A model generated the notes under the pieces. It was given only the letters and a program-made list of their open reading frames with translations. It was not told the DNA's origin and made no database searches. Both the position numbers and the translations under genes were made by a program. From positions 85,257-149,256 of the forward strand of contig CALUPT010000007.1 in assembly GCA_944322715.1 (NCBI GenBank): 64,000 bases of DNA, in the 5' to 3' direction. Source of the stretch: an uncultured Bacteroidales bacterium (GTDB taxonomy: Bacteria > Bacteroidota > Bacteroidia > Bacteroidales > UBA932). Shown here one piece after another: positions 50,246 through 59,323 of the stretch (position 1 is its first letter; each line of letters opens with the position of its first letter).

Positions 50246-51154
50246 ATGAGAAGAAGGGATTTTATACGAAGGTCGCTTGCCGGCGCCGCTACGGTGACGC
50301 TTGCAGGTGCGCCTTTGCAGCTTGTGTCTGCCTGTTCGCCGAAAGGTACAGCGCAGTGTCCGGAACTGAAACTTTCATTCCAGGAGGGTATCGCTCCCGG
50401 AGAAAGTCTCAATGAGAAACTGGACTATATGGAGAATCTCGGCATCGCAGGCTTCGAGCCGGGAGGAAGGGATCTTCCGTCGAGGGTCGGAGAACTTGAC
50501 CGTGCCCTTGCGGGAAGGAACATAAAGGTATCCGCAATATGCGCCGGTTTCGGCGGTTTCATACTTGCTGAAGATCCGGCGGTGAAGGCTGAATTCGACT
50601 CGACGATGCGCGACATAGTGGCGGCGGCAGGAGAACTCGGGTCCACCGGAGTGATCATGGTGCCGGCGTTCAACGGCCAGAAACCGTGCAGGCCGCATAC
50701 GCTCGAGACGAGGGAATATCTGACGGAACAGCTTCACGAACTGGGAGAATATGCCCTGAAATGCGGTACGACCGTTATTCTGGAACCTTTGAACAGGGGA
50801 GAGGCATTCTATCTCCGCCAGGTGGCGGATGCTGCGGCAATCTGCCGTGATGCAAAGAGCGCCGGAGTGAAATGCATGGGCGATTTCTGGCACATGCAGG
50901 AGGAGACATCCGACTATGCGGCTTTCATGTCGGCGGGACCGGAATATCTCCAGCATGTACATGTGGCCAGCAGAGGCCGCCGTATAATGCCCGGAGAGGA
51001 TGGGGAGTCAGACAACTATCTTGATGGAATGAGGGCTCTCAAGGAAATGGGATACGACAAGTATGTAAGTTTCGAGTGCGGCACCGATGGCGACCGTACG
51101 GTAACCGTCCCTGCGGCAGTCGCCCTTCTGCGTGAGCAGTGGCAGAAGGCCTGA
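50246..51154 (+). CDS. Tat-exported sugar-isomerase/epimerase-like TIM barrel, lipoprotein
   Basis: 302 residues. The Tat signal is RRRDFIRRSLAGAA and the lipobox is LQLVSAC. The body is a xylose-isomerase-like (AP endonuclease 2 family) TIM barrel. Likely metal ligands are Glu in ILEPLNRGEAFY, Asp/His in MGDFWHMQEE, His in HVHVAS and Glu in YVSFECG. Such proteins accompany Gfo/Idh/MocA and DUF1080 proteins in keto-sugar pathways of gut Bacteroidetes. The substrate is unknown. Confidence 0.87.
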   Translation: MRRRDFIRRSLAGAATVTLAGAPLQLVSACSPKGTAQCPELKLSFQEGIAPGESLNEKLDYMENLGIAGFEPGGRDLPSRVGELDRALAGRNIKVSAICAGFGGFILAEDPAVKAEFDSTMRDIVAAAGELGSTGVIMVPAFNGQKPCRPHTLETREYLTEQLHELGEYALKCGTTVILEPLNRGEAFYLRQVADAAAICRDAKSAGVKCMGDFWHMQEETSDYAAFMSAGPEYLQHVHVASRGRRIMPGEDGESDNYLDGMRALKEMGYDKYVSFECGTDGDRTVTVPAAVALLREQWQKA

Positions 51155-51180
51155 GAGGGGATTTCCAGACCATTCCGGAC

Positions 51181-52503
51181 ATGGCTTTCATTCGCTGGAA
51201 CTACGGGACGGCTTTTCTGCGTTGTGCCCTGCTGCTTGTGGCGGGCACAACGCTGCAGTTGACGGCAGGAGGTATCGATGGCGGTTTTCTCCGTCATCCG
51301 TGGGGTATCGTTCTTGCCGTCAATTATCTGTATCTGCTGATTCTGGCGTATTCATACAGTGACAGATACCGATGGCTCCGCACCCTATGGGATGACAGGG
51401 CCTGCATATCCTCTCTTGTGACCCTGCTCCTGCTGGTCATGGTATTCGGCCTTGTCCGCCAGGATGGTGCGGAAGAGGGCCTTTCCGGTGTTCTCGGACT
51501 GTCCCGGATGCGCTCCGCCTGGGCGTTCAACATTATTCTTCTTTATTTCATGACCGTTCTCGGAATACGGGCGGTCTCGGATGTGACGGCGCTTTTCCGG
51601 TCTGTGCGGAGCCGGGCGGATGGCGAGGCGCCATCGGAATATTCCCGGGTTTTCCGCAGGATTGCGGTGACTGTCATCCATACGGCGGTCTTCCTTGTGC
51701 TTCTTGCCGGCATGTTCGGAGCAGGGGACAGGGTCCGCTGCAGGCTGACTGCACATCAGGGTGTGCCGGAAGGGATGGCGCTTACGGATGATGGCAGGGT
51801 TGTGGGTCTGCCTTTTTCTGTCGTGCTGAGAAAATTCTCCATTGATGAATATCCTCCCCGTCTTTATGTCCGTGACATGCATGTAGGGGAGGATTCCGAA
51901 GAATTCCTTTCGGTTGAAGAAGAGGGGGCTTCCGCTTCTTTCGAAGGGTGGACCTTTTCTGCGGATACTGTCCTTGATATGGCCGGCAGACTTCCGTCTG
52001 AGACCGTGTACAGGGCTATGGAGCATGTAGGTGCGGTGCCGGCCGTGCATGTTACGGCCGTAAGCGGCCTGACAGGAGAGACCCGTTCCGGCTGGGTGAG
52101 TTGCGGCAGCCACATATTTGCGGCGTCATCCCTCGATCTCGGCGGAGGCAAGGTCCTTGTGATGCCGTATCCGCAGGCGAGGCGCTATCTGTCGGAAGTG
52201 ACGGTAACCGTGGATGGCAAGGCAACGGATATGGACATAGGGGTCAATCATCCGGGCAAAGTCGGGTCATGGCGCATATACCAGTCGGGCTACGACACTT
52301 CGAAAGGGAAATGGAGTACGGTCAGCGTTCTCGAATGCGTAAGGGATCCCTGGTACGGTGCGGTGCATGTCGCCCTGTGGCTGATTCTTGCAGCAGGTGC
52401 GGTCATGTCGGCCGCCGCAGTGAGCCGGCGCCGGCGTTCCGGAGATTCCGGGCGAGCAGTTCCATGCGGGGATAGCGGAAAAGGAAAGGAGGGCGGCTCA
52501 TGA
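51181..52503 (+). CDS. ResB-like cytochrome c biogenesis protein
   Basis: 440 residues from ATG 51181; an in-frame ATG at 51139 overlaps the previous gene and adds 14 polar residues. About four membrane segments are present, three N-terminal and one near the end, around a periplasmic domain. The ResB/CcsB signature lies near the C-terminus (NHPGKVGSWRIYQSGYD, then RDPWYGAVH). It works with CcsA to deliver haem and reduced apocytochrome in system II maturation. It overlaps ccsA by 4 bases. Placement in an operon with a tetraheme cytochrome fits. Confidence 0.87.
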   Translation: MAFIRWNYGTAFLRCALLLVAGTTLQLTAGGIDGGFLRHPWGIVLAVNYLYLLILAYSYSDRYRWLRTLWDDRACISSLVTLLLLVMVFGLVRQDGAEEGLSGVLGLSRMRSAWAFNIILLYFMTVLGIRAVSDVTALFRSVRSRADGEAPSEYSRVFRRIAVTVIHTAVFLVLLAGMFGAGDRVRCRLTAHQGVPEGMALTDDGRVVGLPFSVVLRKFSIDEYPPRLYVRDMHVGEDSEEFLSVEEEGASASFEGWTFSADTVLDMAGRLPSETVYRAMEHVGAVPAVHVTAVSGLTGETRSGWVSCGSHIFAASSLDLGGGKVLVMPYPQARRYLSEVTVTVDGKATDMDIGVNHPGKVGSWRIYQSGYDTSKGKWSTVSVLECVRDPWYGAVHVALWLILAAGAVMSAAAVSRRRRSGDSGRAVPCGDSGKGKEGGS

Positions 52504-53330
52504 TGTGGGACAGTTTCGTATGGTTCGCCTTGGCCGCTGCGGTATTATGGACAGCCGGTGCGGCAACGGGTGCGGCAGGAGGCAGGGTACGGCTCGCTTC
52601 GGCCCTCTCCCTGTGCGGTTCGGCCGTTTTCCTTGCATTCATCGCCGGGTTATGGATATCCCTCGGCCGTCCTCCGATGCGCACCATCGGGGAGACAAGG
52701 CTGTGGTATTCGTTTTTCCTTTCCCTTATCGGAGCGGCGGTATATGCCGGATGGCGCTACAGATGGATTTTGCCGTTCAGCTGCATGATGTCCGTCGTTT
52801 TCCTTTGCATCAACCTGTTCAGACCGGAAATACATGATGAGGCCCTCATGCCGGCCCTGCAGAGCGTCTGGTTCGTTCCGCATGTCACGGTCTATATGTT
52901 TGCATACGCATTGCTCGGGGCCGTTGTCATCTTTGCCCTTTATCTTTGGCTCAGACCATCCCGCAAAGAGCCGACAGAGGATGAGATGGCGCTGTGCGAC
53001 AATCTCGTCAGGGCAGGCTGGTCCTTTCTCACGCTCGGCATGGTGATGGGTGCATTGTGGGCAAAGCAGGCCTGGGGCGACTGGTGGACATGGGATCCGA
53101 AAGAGACATGGGCGATGGCCACATGGCTGTCCTATCTGCTGTACCTGCATCTTCGCCCGCTGTCCGGACCTGCCGGAGCAGGAACAGACGCCGGACCCGG
53201 CAGGAAACCTGTGGTCAGCCATGACATGCTTTTCGCCCTGCTGGTATTCTCGTTCCTTCTGCTGCAGATGTGCTGGTACGGCATCAATTATCTTCCTGCG
53301 GCGCAGGGAATCAGCATCCACACATATTGA
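52500..53330 (+). CDS. ccsA: CcsA-like haem lyase of cytochrome c maturation
   Basis: 276 residues with about eight membrane segments. The tryptophan-rich haem-handling motif WAKQAWGDWWTWDPKETWA is complete, and flanking histidines (FVPHVTVYMF, VSHDMLF) suit haem ligation. The start ATG overlaps the resB stop (ATGA). Many Bacteroidetes carry resB and ccsA as one fused gene; here they are separate but coupled. Confidence 0.93.
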   Translation: MMWDSFVWFALAAAVLWTAGAATGAAGGRVRLASALSLCGSAVFLAFIAGLWISLGRPPMRTIGETRLWYSFFLSLIGAAVYAGWRYRWILPFSCMMSVVFLCINLFRPEIHDEALMPALQSVWFVPHVTVYMFAYALLGAVVIFALYLWLRPSRKEPTEDEMALCDNLVRAGWSFLTLGMVMGALWAKQAWGDWWTWDPKETWAMATWLSYLLYLHLRPLSGPAGAGTDAGPGRKPVVSHDMLFALLVFSFLLLQMCWYGINYLPAAQGISIHTY

Positions 53331-53456
53331 GGCAGGTCGCCAATGCAGGTTGCTGCCGGTCGCCCGATTGTCTTCGCCTGATTGTCATGTCCGGGTGACG
53401 GAATTTCCGATAATTTTCATTATCTTGCAAAGATTTTATGTGTCAACCATTTATAG

Positions 53457-54611
53457 ATGGAAAATAACCCGACTGTTGCAGGCGGCCGGATTGTCTGGCT
53501 GGATGTAGTGCGCCTTGTCGCCATGTTTACGGTGGTCTGCTGCCACTGTACGGACCCTTTCAACTTCTATAGCGGAGATTCGACCGCGGAACTGGACCGG
53601 ATAAGGTTCTGGGGAGCGGCCTGGGGTGCTGCCCTCCGTCCGTGCGTTCCGCTTTTCGTCATGATAACGGGCGCCCTTCTCCTCCCGGTCAGGGATGAGG
53701 CCGGCCCGTTCTGCAGGAAGAGGATCGGACGTGTCTTCTGGCCTTTTCTGATATGGTCGGTGCTGTACAACCTGTTTCCCTGGCTGCTGGGTATCCTCGG
53801 GTTCGGACCGGATGCCCTCAAGGTCTTTTTCCCGTATGTCAGCGACCTGTCCGGGATCCAGAGCCTGTCGGCGGCAGTCGGGAACATAGCCTCCATTCCT
53901 CTGAATTTCTCCGACTTTGCCGTACACATGTGGTATATCTACCTTCTCATCGGCCTCTATCTGTTCATGCCTGTCTTCTCCGCATGGGTGGAGAAGGCCT
54001 CGGACAGGGCGAAACTCTTTTTCCTTGCCATCTGGGCGGTCACTCTTTTCGTCCCGTTCATCAGGGAATATCTCGGCAGGTATATATGGGGCGCATGTTC
54101 ATGGAACGAGTTCTACATGCTGTACAGTTTTGCCGGATTCAACGGCTATCTTCTGCTCGGACACTATCTGCGCAACCATGACTGGCCTCTGAAACGCATA
54201 CTGGCATTCGGGATACCGATGTTTCTCGTGGGATATGCCGTGACTTTCTTCGGCGTGAGGCATGTCACATCGCTGCCGGAGTACACGGCGGAGCAGTATG
54301 AACTTTTCCTGTATTACTGTTCTCCCAATGTCGTCCTTATGACAGTCCCCGTATTCCTGCTGTGCAGGAAGGTCAATGTCAGGTCGGTGAAACTGCAGGG
54401 TCTCCTTGCCAATCTCACCTTGTGCGGATTCGGGGTATATATGGTGCATTATTTCCTTACAGGGCCTTCCGTCGAATTGATGAGGACACTGTGCATTCCC
54501 GTGTGGCTGCAGATCCCCGCTGCGGCAATCGTAGCGTTTGCCCTGTCATGGCTGATTGTATGGGGCATTCGCATCCTTGCACGCAAAAAGGCCAGGTATA
54601 TCGTCGGATAG
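53457..54611 (+). CDS. Membrane acyltransferase (acyltransferase 3 family)
   Basis: 384 residues with about ten membrane segments. It starts with the typical VWLDVVRLVAMFTVVCCHC (the His is the expected catalytic residue of the family) and has RPCVPLFVMITGALLL and RKRIGRVFWPFLIWSVLYN. It O-acetylates or otherwise acylates a surface glycan; the target is unknown. A TATCTTG element at 53421 could be its promoter. Its 3' end contains the terminator of the convergent flavin-oxidoreductase gene. Confidence 0.9.
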   Translation: MENNPTVAGGRIVWLDVVRLVAMFTVVCCHCTDPFNFYSGDSTAELDRIRFWGAAWGAALRPCVPLFVMITGALLLPVRDEAGPFCRKRIGRVFWPFLIWSVLYNLFPWLLGILGFGPDALKVFFPYVSDLSGIQSLSAAVGNIASIPLNFSDFAVHMWYIYLLIGLYLFMPVFSAWVEKASDRAKLFFLAIWAVTLFVPFIREYLGRYIWGACSWNEFYMLYSFAGFNGYLLLGHYLRNHDWPLKRILAFGIPMFLVGYAVTFFGVRHVTSLPEYTAEQYELFLYYCSPNVVLMTVPVFLLCRKVNVRSVKLQGLLANLTLCGFGVYMVHYFLTGPSVELMRTLCIPVWLQIPAAAIVAFALSWLIVWGIRILARKKARYIVG

Positions 54612-54619
54612 ACCTGGCC
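54585..54619 (-). terminator. Terminator of the SRD5A/flavin-oxidoreductase operon
   Basis: Perfect 8-bp inverted repeat ggccaggt/acctggcc (54590-54597 with 54612-54619), followed on the minus strand by TTTTT. It lies within the end of the convergent acyltransferase gene. Confidence 0.75.
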
Positions 54620-54663
54620 CTGTGGTTCAGCCCGTCCGGAGGCGGACTCCCTCCCGGAACTTT

Positions 54664-55920
54664 CTATTTGTAGCCCAGACGGCGTTCCATCCTGTCGTTC
54701 TGGCGGTTTATCTTCCGTACGTTCCTCTCCAAGGCCGGAGTGATGTCCTTGCAGGTTTTGTGACAGGCCATCGAGAGAGAATACATCCTTCCGATGCAGA
54801 AGTTGCTGTGCTCGCATTCGCTGCAGTGATTCTCATCCGCTTTCATCTTGTTGACGAAGTCGGTGTCCTCAAGCACTGCACGCCCCATCTGCAGCATCTG
54901 GAACCCGCTGTCTATCACCTTGTCGGCATCCTGTCTTGTGGTGACACCTCCGACATATACGAGAGGCATGTCCGGAAGTGCGGCCCTGAACCTGAGGGCA
55001 TCCTCCAGGAAAAACAGCTTCTTGAACGGTACCGTCGGAGAGACTATCTTCCCCCCGAGGATCACTCCTGCCTTGAGCCACCACTGGCTCCACGGCATGT
55101 AATGCACGATGGAGCGGACAGGGAACTGTCCCCTCATTACGTACATCGGAGCCCTGCTTACGAATCCTCCGCTCAGCACGAGGGCATCGGCCCCGCATTT
55201 CTGCAGCTCCTTCGCTACCTTTATGGAGTCTTCCACCTCCATTCCTCCCTTGAAACCGTCCCTCGTGTTCATTTTCACGAAGATTGCGACGCGGCCTTTT
55301 GCGGCCCTGACCACGGACTCCATGCATTGGCGCATGAACCTCATCCTGTTCTCCAGCGAACCTCCGTATTCATCCCGCCTGTGGTTGGTGTAAGGTGAAA
55401 GGAACTGGGATATCAGGTATCCGTGCCCGGCGTGGATTTCCACGGCATCGAATCCTGCCTCGATGGCAAGCTCCACTGCCCTGCCGTATGCATCCGCCAC
55501 TTCATCGATTTCCCTGCGGTTCATCTTGTGGACGAAAGTAGGGGAGTAGAGGTTGAATCCCCTGCTCGCCCCGTACGGCATGCAGCCGCATATCCGTCTG
55601 TGTGACATGTTTCCGCAGTGCCCGAGCTGGATGGACGCCTTGGCCCCTTCCGCATGGATGGCATCCGTGAGTTTCTTGAGGTCCGGGACAATCTCCGGAC
55701 GCATCCACAACTGCCTCTCGAAAGACAGCCCGCTTCTGCACACGGCAGCGTATGCTACGGTGGTCATCCCGATTCCGCCGCGTGCGACTGCGGTATGGTA
55801 GTCGAAAAGTTCCTGTGATGGAGAATTGTGTTCGCACATTCCTTCGAATGCAGCCGAACGGATGGTCCTGTTGCGAAGTTCTATCGGACCGATTCTGTAA
55901 GGTGTAAATAATTCGCTCAT
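54664..55920 (-). CDS. Old-yellow-enzyme-type NADH:flavin oxidoreductase, possible steroid 5-beta-reductase
   Basis: 418 residues. A full FMN-binding TIM barrel is present (IGPIELRNRTIRSAAFEGM, IQLGHCGN, EIHAGHGYLISQFLSPYTN, RRDEYGGSLENRMRF, YVGGVTT). A C-terminal Cys cluster follows (CSECEHSNFC, then Cys 11 residues on), like the [4Fe-4S] site of 2,4-dienoyl-CoA reductase and BaiCD. The C-terminal FAD domain of those larger enzymes is missing. It reduces activated C=C bonds. Its partner 28 bases upstream is an SRD5A homologue, which suggests a 3-oxo-4-ene steroid or bile acid as substrate (inference). Confidence 0.88.
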   Translation of the reverse strand: MSELFTPYRIGPIELRNRTIRSAAFEGMCEHNSPSQELFDYHTAVARGGIGMTTVAYAAVCRSGLSFERQLWMRPEIVPDLKKLTDAIHAEGAKASIQLGHCGNMSHRRICGCMPYGASRGFNLYSPTFVHKMNRREIDEVADAYGRAVELAIEAGFDAVEIHAGHGYLISQFLSPYTNHRRDEYGGSLENRMRFMRQCMESVVRAAKGRVAIFVKMNTRDGFKGGMEVEDSIKVAKELQKCGADALVLSGGFVSRAPMYVMRGQFPVRSIVHYMPWSQWWLKAGVILGGKIVSPTVPFKKLFFLEDALRFRAALPDMPLVYVGGVTTRQDADKVIDSGFQMLQMGRAVLEDTDFVNKMKADENHCSECEHSNFCIGRMYSLSMACHKTCKDITPALERNVRKINRQNDRMERRLGYK

Positions 55921-55948
55921 TTAAGGCTTTGATCTTATTCCGTCTCTT

Positions 55949-56728
55949 CTACCAGATGAAAGGTATCAGATGTTTCTTGTGCAGTTCCCTGTATTCGTCC
56001 CCGAATTCCTCCTCGTATTTCTCCGTGAGGGCCTTGGCGCGCGGTGCAAGGTTGGCGAATGTCCATATCGCGAACAGCAGCCCTGCCGGCGACCATGTCA
56101 GGATGGCATAGCCCGTCCATTCCGTCACTTCCCCGAAATAGTTGGCGGACGTGACATACTTGTAGAGATGCTTGCGCGGAATGTAGTGTCTGGTGTCTCC
56201 CGGCTTGCGCAGATGCCTGATCACCGAGTCGGAATCCATGTTGATGAGCATTCCGGTGAGGAAGATGAGTGTCCCGATGATGAACTGGATGGATGTGAAC
56301 CAGTCTGCCGTGTACATGCCGGCCGGGGCGAACCTGTACAGCCATGCCCCTATGAAATATGAATTCAGCGTATTGAATACCATGCCCATGACCATGATTG
56401 CGACCGGCATGGTGCCTTTCCCCCTCATCAGGAGAGGAAAGATGAAGGCCCTCTGGAAATAGTGCACCAGGAACAGACCGGCCATGGTGTAGAGGACCGC
56501 CTTGTCGTTGCCGGTATCTATGCCGGACTGTGCGAACCTGAGCGTGTAGAACAGCAGAAAACAGAAAGCAGGTGCTTCCATAAGCACCCATGCCATCCTG
56601 TTGTTGATCTTAGGACCCCAGTTGGCTGTGGACAGATAGCCGTATCCGGCCTTGAAATGGAACAATGCAATGTACACGACCACTGCGAGCAGGGCCATTG
56701 CTATAATCATCAGTATATATGTATGCAT
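55949..56728 (-). CDS. Steroid 5-alpha-reductase (SRD5A) homologue
   Basis: 259 residues from ATG 56728; a GTG at 56749 would add seven. Seven membrane segments are expected. It matches mammalian SRD5A1/2 closely in signature blocks: AWVLMEAPAF (catalytic-region Glu), LVHYFQRAFIFPLL (active-site Tyr), NMDSDSVIRHLRKPGD, IPRKHLYKYVTSANYFGE, VTEWTGYA and a C-terminal IPFIW. The length equals human SRD5A1. It is predicted to reduce the delta-4 bond of 3-oxo-4-ene steroids or bile acids with NADPH in the inner membrane. First gene of a two-gene operon. Fatty-enoyl or other isoprenoid substrates are an alternative. Confidence 0.9.
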   Translation of the reverse strand: MHTYILMIIAMALLAVVVYIALFHFKAGYGYLSTANWGPKINNRMAWVLMEAPAFCFLLFYTLRFAQSGIDTGNDKAVLYTMAGLFLVHYFQRAFIFPLLMRGKGTMPVAIMVMGMVFNTLNSYFIGAWLYRFAPAGMYTADWFTSIQFIIGTLIFLTGMLINMDSDSVIRHLRKPGDTRHYIPRKHLYKYVTSANYFGEVTEWTGYAILTWSPAGLLFAIWTFANLAPRAKALTEKYEEEFGDEYRELHKKHLIPFIW

Positions 56729-56759
56729 TGCGTCAGGTTTTGGTTTCACATATACCCCG

Positions 56760-56767
56760 CAAAGATA
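56760..56767 (-). promoter_or_regulatory. -7 promoter element of the SRD5A operon
   Basis: TATCTTTG on the minus strand, 32 bases before ATG 56728. Confidence 0.65.
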
Positions 56768-56809
56768 ATAAGAATCCTTTTAAAATTTTCTTGAAAATCT
56801 TTTTTTCAC

Positions 56810-56817
56810 TACCTTTG
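56810..56817 (+). promoter_or_regulatory. -7 promoter element of pyrG
   Basis: TACCTTTG, with a TTTT box at 56786-56789 (20-base spacer). Confidence 0.65.
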
Positions 56818-56844
56818 TACCCCTGTTAACGGTAAAATCATTGT

Positions 56845-58497
56845 ATGAGCACAAAGTACGTATTCGTTTCAGGCGGTGTCGCCTCTTCGCTGGGCAAAGG
56901 CATCATTTCGGCATCTCTTGCCAAACTTCTGCAGGCCAGGGGTCTGAGGGTGACAATCCAGAAATTCGACCCGTATATCAACATTGACCCGGGCACCTTG
57001 AATCCGTATGAGCACGGGGAGTGCTATGTCACGGAGGATGGCGCGGAGACCGACCTCGATCTGGGCCATTACGAGAGGTTTCTCGGAGTGCACACATCCA
57101 AGGCGAACAATGTGACTACGGGCAAGATATACCATACGGTGATAAGCCGCGAGAGGGAAGGCGCGTATCTCGGCAAGACCGTGCAGATCGTGCCGCACAT
57201 CACGGACGAAATCAAGAGAAGGATGCTTCTGCTCGGCAAGAGCGGGAAATACGATGTGGTCATAACCGAGATCGGCGGCACTGTGGGAGACATGGAGTCG
57301 CAGCCGTTCATCGAGGCCGTGCGCCAGCTCCAGTGGGAACTCCCCGAGGAAGACTGCGTGACCATCCACCTTACCCTGGTGCCGTATCTGCGTGCGGCAA
57401 AGGAACTCAAGACCAAGCCGACCCAGCATTCGGTCCAGATGCTCCAGCAGAGCGGTGTGCAGCCTGACATCATAGTCTGCCGCACCGAGCAGCCCCTGAC
57501 TCCTGAAATCCGCAAGAAAGTGGCTCTGTTCTGCAATGTGAAGCCGGGACATGTGATACAGTCGATAGATGCCCCCTCCATATACCTCGTCCCTCTGAAT
57601 ATGGCCGAGGAGAAGCTTGATGTGCTGGTCCTCAGGCATTTCAAGATGGAGAGCCTTCCGGAGCCGGATCTCACCAGGTGGAATGCGTTCCTTGAGAAAC
57701 TGTTCCATCCGAAGTCGGAGACCGATATCGCCCTTGTGGGCAAATATGTGGAACTGCAGGATGCATACAAGTCCATACTCGAGTCTTTCGTGCATGCAGG
57801 AGCGGCGAATGAATGCAAGGTCAATGTGCACACCGTGCACAGCGAATTCCTGAATGAGGAGAATGCGGAGGAGAAACTCGGGAAAATGGATGCGATACTT
57901 GTCGCTCCCGGTTTCGGAGAGAGGGGGCTCGAGGGCAAGATCGTGGCGGTCAGGTATGCCAGGGAGCACAATGTGCCGTTCTTCGGAATATGCCTCGGCA
58001 TGCAGATGTGCGTGGTGGAGTTTGCCAGGGATGTGCTCGGACTCAAGGATGCCGTGTCCACGGAAGTCAATCCTGCCACGCCTGTGCCTATCATCGACCT
58101 GATGGAGGACCAGAAGAGCACCACCATCAAGGGCGGGACCATGCGTCTGGGAGCATACGACTGCAAGCTGGACAAGGATTCCCTCGCATACAGGATATAC
58201 GGCAAGGAACTGATATCCGAGCGTCACAGACACAGATATGAATTCAACAACGACTACCTCCCTCTTGTGGAGCAGGCCGGGATGAAGGCTTCCGGAAGGA
58301 ATCCGGAGACAGGACTGGTGGAGATAGTCGAGATTCCATCTCATCCGTTCTTCATAGGAGTGCAGTTCCATCCCGAACTCAAGAGCACTCCGGAGCATCC
58401 GCAGCCGATTTTCGTGGCCTTTGTAAAGGCGGCCATGAAGTACAGGAAGGAGCATCGCAAGGATGGATCCCGCGCCAGTGAGGCTTCGAAAGAATAA
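56845..58497 (+). CDS. pyrG: CTP synthase
   Basis: 550 residues. The N-terminal synthetase domain begins with YVFVSGGVASSLGKGI, followed by the KFDPYINIDPGTLNPYEHGE block. The C-terminal glutamine amidotransferase has its catalytic Cys in FFGICLGMQ and the His/Glu pair in VQFHPEL. It makes CTP from UTP, ATP and glutamine. It is divergent from the SRD5A operon. Confidence 0.98.
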   Translation: MSTKYVFVSGGVASSLGKGIISASLAKLLQARGLRVTIQKFDPYINIDPGTLNPYEHGECYVTEDGAETDLDLGHYERFLGVHTSKANNVTTGKIYHTVISREREGAYLGKTVQIVPHITDEIKRRMLLLGKSGKYDVVITEIGGTVGDMESQPFIEAVRQLQWELPEEDCVTIHLTLVPYLRAAKELKTKPTQHSVQMLQQSGVQPDIIVCRTEQPLTPEIRKKVALFCNVKPGHVIQSIDAPSIYLVPLNMAEEKLDVLVLRHFKMESLPEPDLTRWNAFLEKLFHPKSETDIALVGKYVELQDAYKSILESFVHAGAANECKVNVHTVHSEFLNEENAEEKLGKMDAILVAPGFGERGLEGKIVAVRYAREHNVPFFGICLGMQMCVVEFARDVLGLKDAVSTEVNPATPVPIIDLMEDQKSTTIKGGTMRLGAYDCKLDKDSLAYRIYGKELISERHRHRYEFNNDYLPLVEQAGMKASGRNPETGLVEIVEIPSHPFFIGVQFHPELKSTPEHPQPIFVAFVKAAMKYRKEHRKDGSRASEASKE

Positions 58498-58508
58498 CCG
58501 TCGGCAGA

Positions 58509-59294
58509 ATGTCTTTTTTCAGCGGAATAAGGATTGCGGTATTGCCGGTGATGTGCGGCATAGTGGCGGGAATGTTCATGTCCGCCTGCGTGTCCGCAAA
58601 GGTCAGGGAGTACCGTGCGGAAGTCGTCGGGGAATATCCTCACGATCCTGCCGCATATACCCAGGGTCTGTTCTTCAATGACGGGCAGCTATACGAAAGC
58701 ACGGGGACATACGGGCGTTCTTCTTTCCGCAAGGTCGACCTGACGACTGGAAAGGTACTGGAAAAGATAGATTTCTCGAAAAAATATTTCATCGAGGGCT
58801 CCGCAATGATGGGGGGAAACCTCTATCTCCTGACATGGACAAGCAAGGTTGCCTTCATCTATGATGCCGCCACCCTGGAATACGTATCCACATATTCCTA
58901 TCCGAGACAGGGCTGGGGACTGACAACGGATGGCACCCGGCTGATTGCAAGCGACGGCTCCTCCACCCTTTATTTCATGGATGGGGCGTTTTCCGTGACC
59001 AGGCGCCTTACGGTAAGGCTCAACGGCCGTCCGATGAGACTTCTCAACGAACTGGAATACGTAGATGGGAAGATATGGGCCAATGTCTATACCGCAGACC
59101 TTATCCTGATAATAGATCCTGCGACCGGAAACGTCGAGGCGACGGTGGATGCATCCGGCCTGCTTCCGGCAGGGCTCAGGACGGAGGATACCGATGTGCT
59201 GAACGGGATAGCATACGATGAAAAAACCGGCAAGATATATCTTACCGGCAAGAACTGGCCCCGTCTGTATGAAATCCGTCTGACGGAAAAATAG
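58509..59294 (+). CDS. Glutaminyl-peptide cyclotransferase (plant/bacterial type), lipoprotein
   Basis: 261 residues. A lipoprotein-like N-terminus (MFMSAC) precedes a five-bladed beta-propeller of the PF05096 type: YTQGLFFNDGQLYESTGTYG, FIEGSAMMGGNLYLLTWTSK, NELEYVDGKIWANVY and DVLNGIAYDEKTGKIYLTGKNWPRLYE. It converts N-terminal Gln of exported proteins to pyroglutamate, and pyroglutamate formation is common on Bacteroidetes exported proteins. It is 11 bases after pyrG. Confidence 0.9.
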   Translation: MSFFSGIRIAVLPVMCGIVAGMFMSACVSAKVREYRAEVVGEYPHDPAAYTQGLFFNDGQLYESTGTYGRSSFRKVDLTTGKVLEKIDFSKKYFIEGSAMMGGNLYLLTWTSKVAFIYDAATLEYVSTYSYPRQGWGLTTDGTRLIASDGSSTLYFMDGAFSVTRRLTVRLNGRPMRLLNELEYVDGKIWANVYTADLILIIDPATGNVEATVDASGLLPAGLRTEDTDVLNGIAYDEKTGKIYLTGKNWPRLYEIRLTEK

Positions 59295-59323
59295 ACGGGC
59301 CCGCCTACAGTCATTCCTTAGGG

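Noticed and set aside
54585..54619. Forward terminator of the acyltransferase gene
   Set aside because: The hairpin lies partly inside that gene and the T-run is on the minus-strand side, so it serves the opposite operon.
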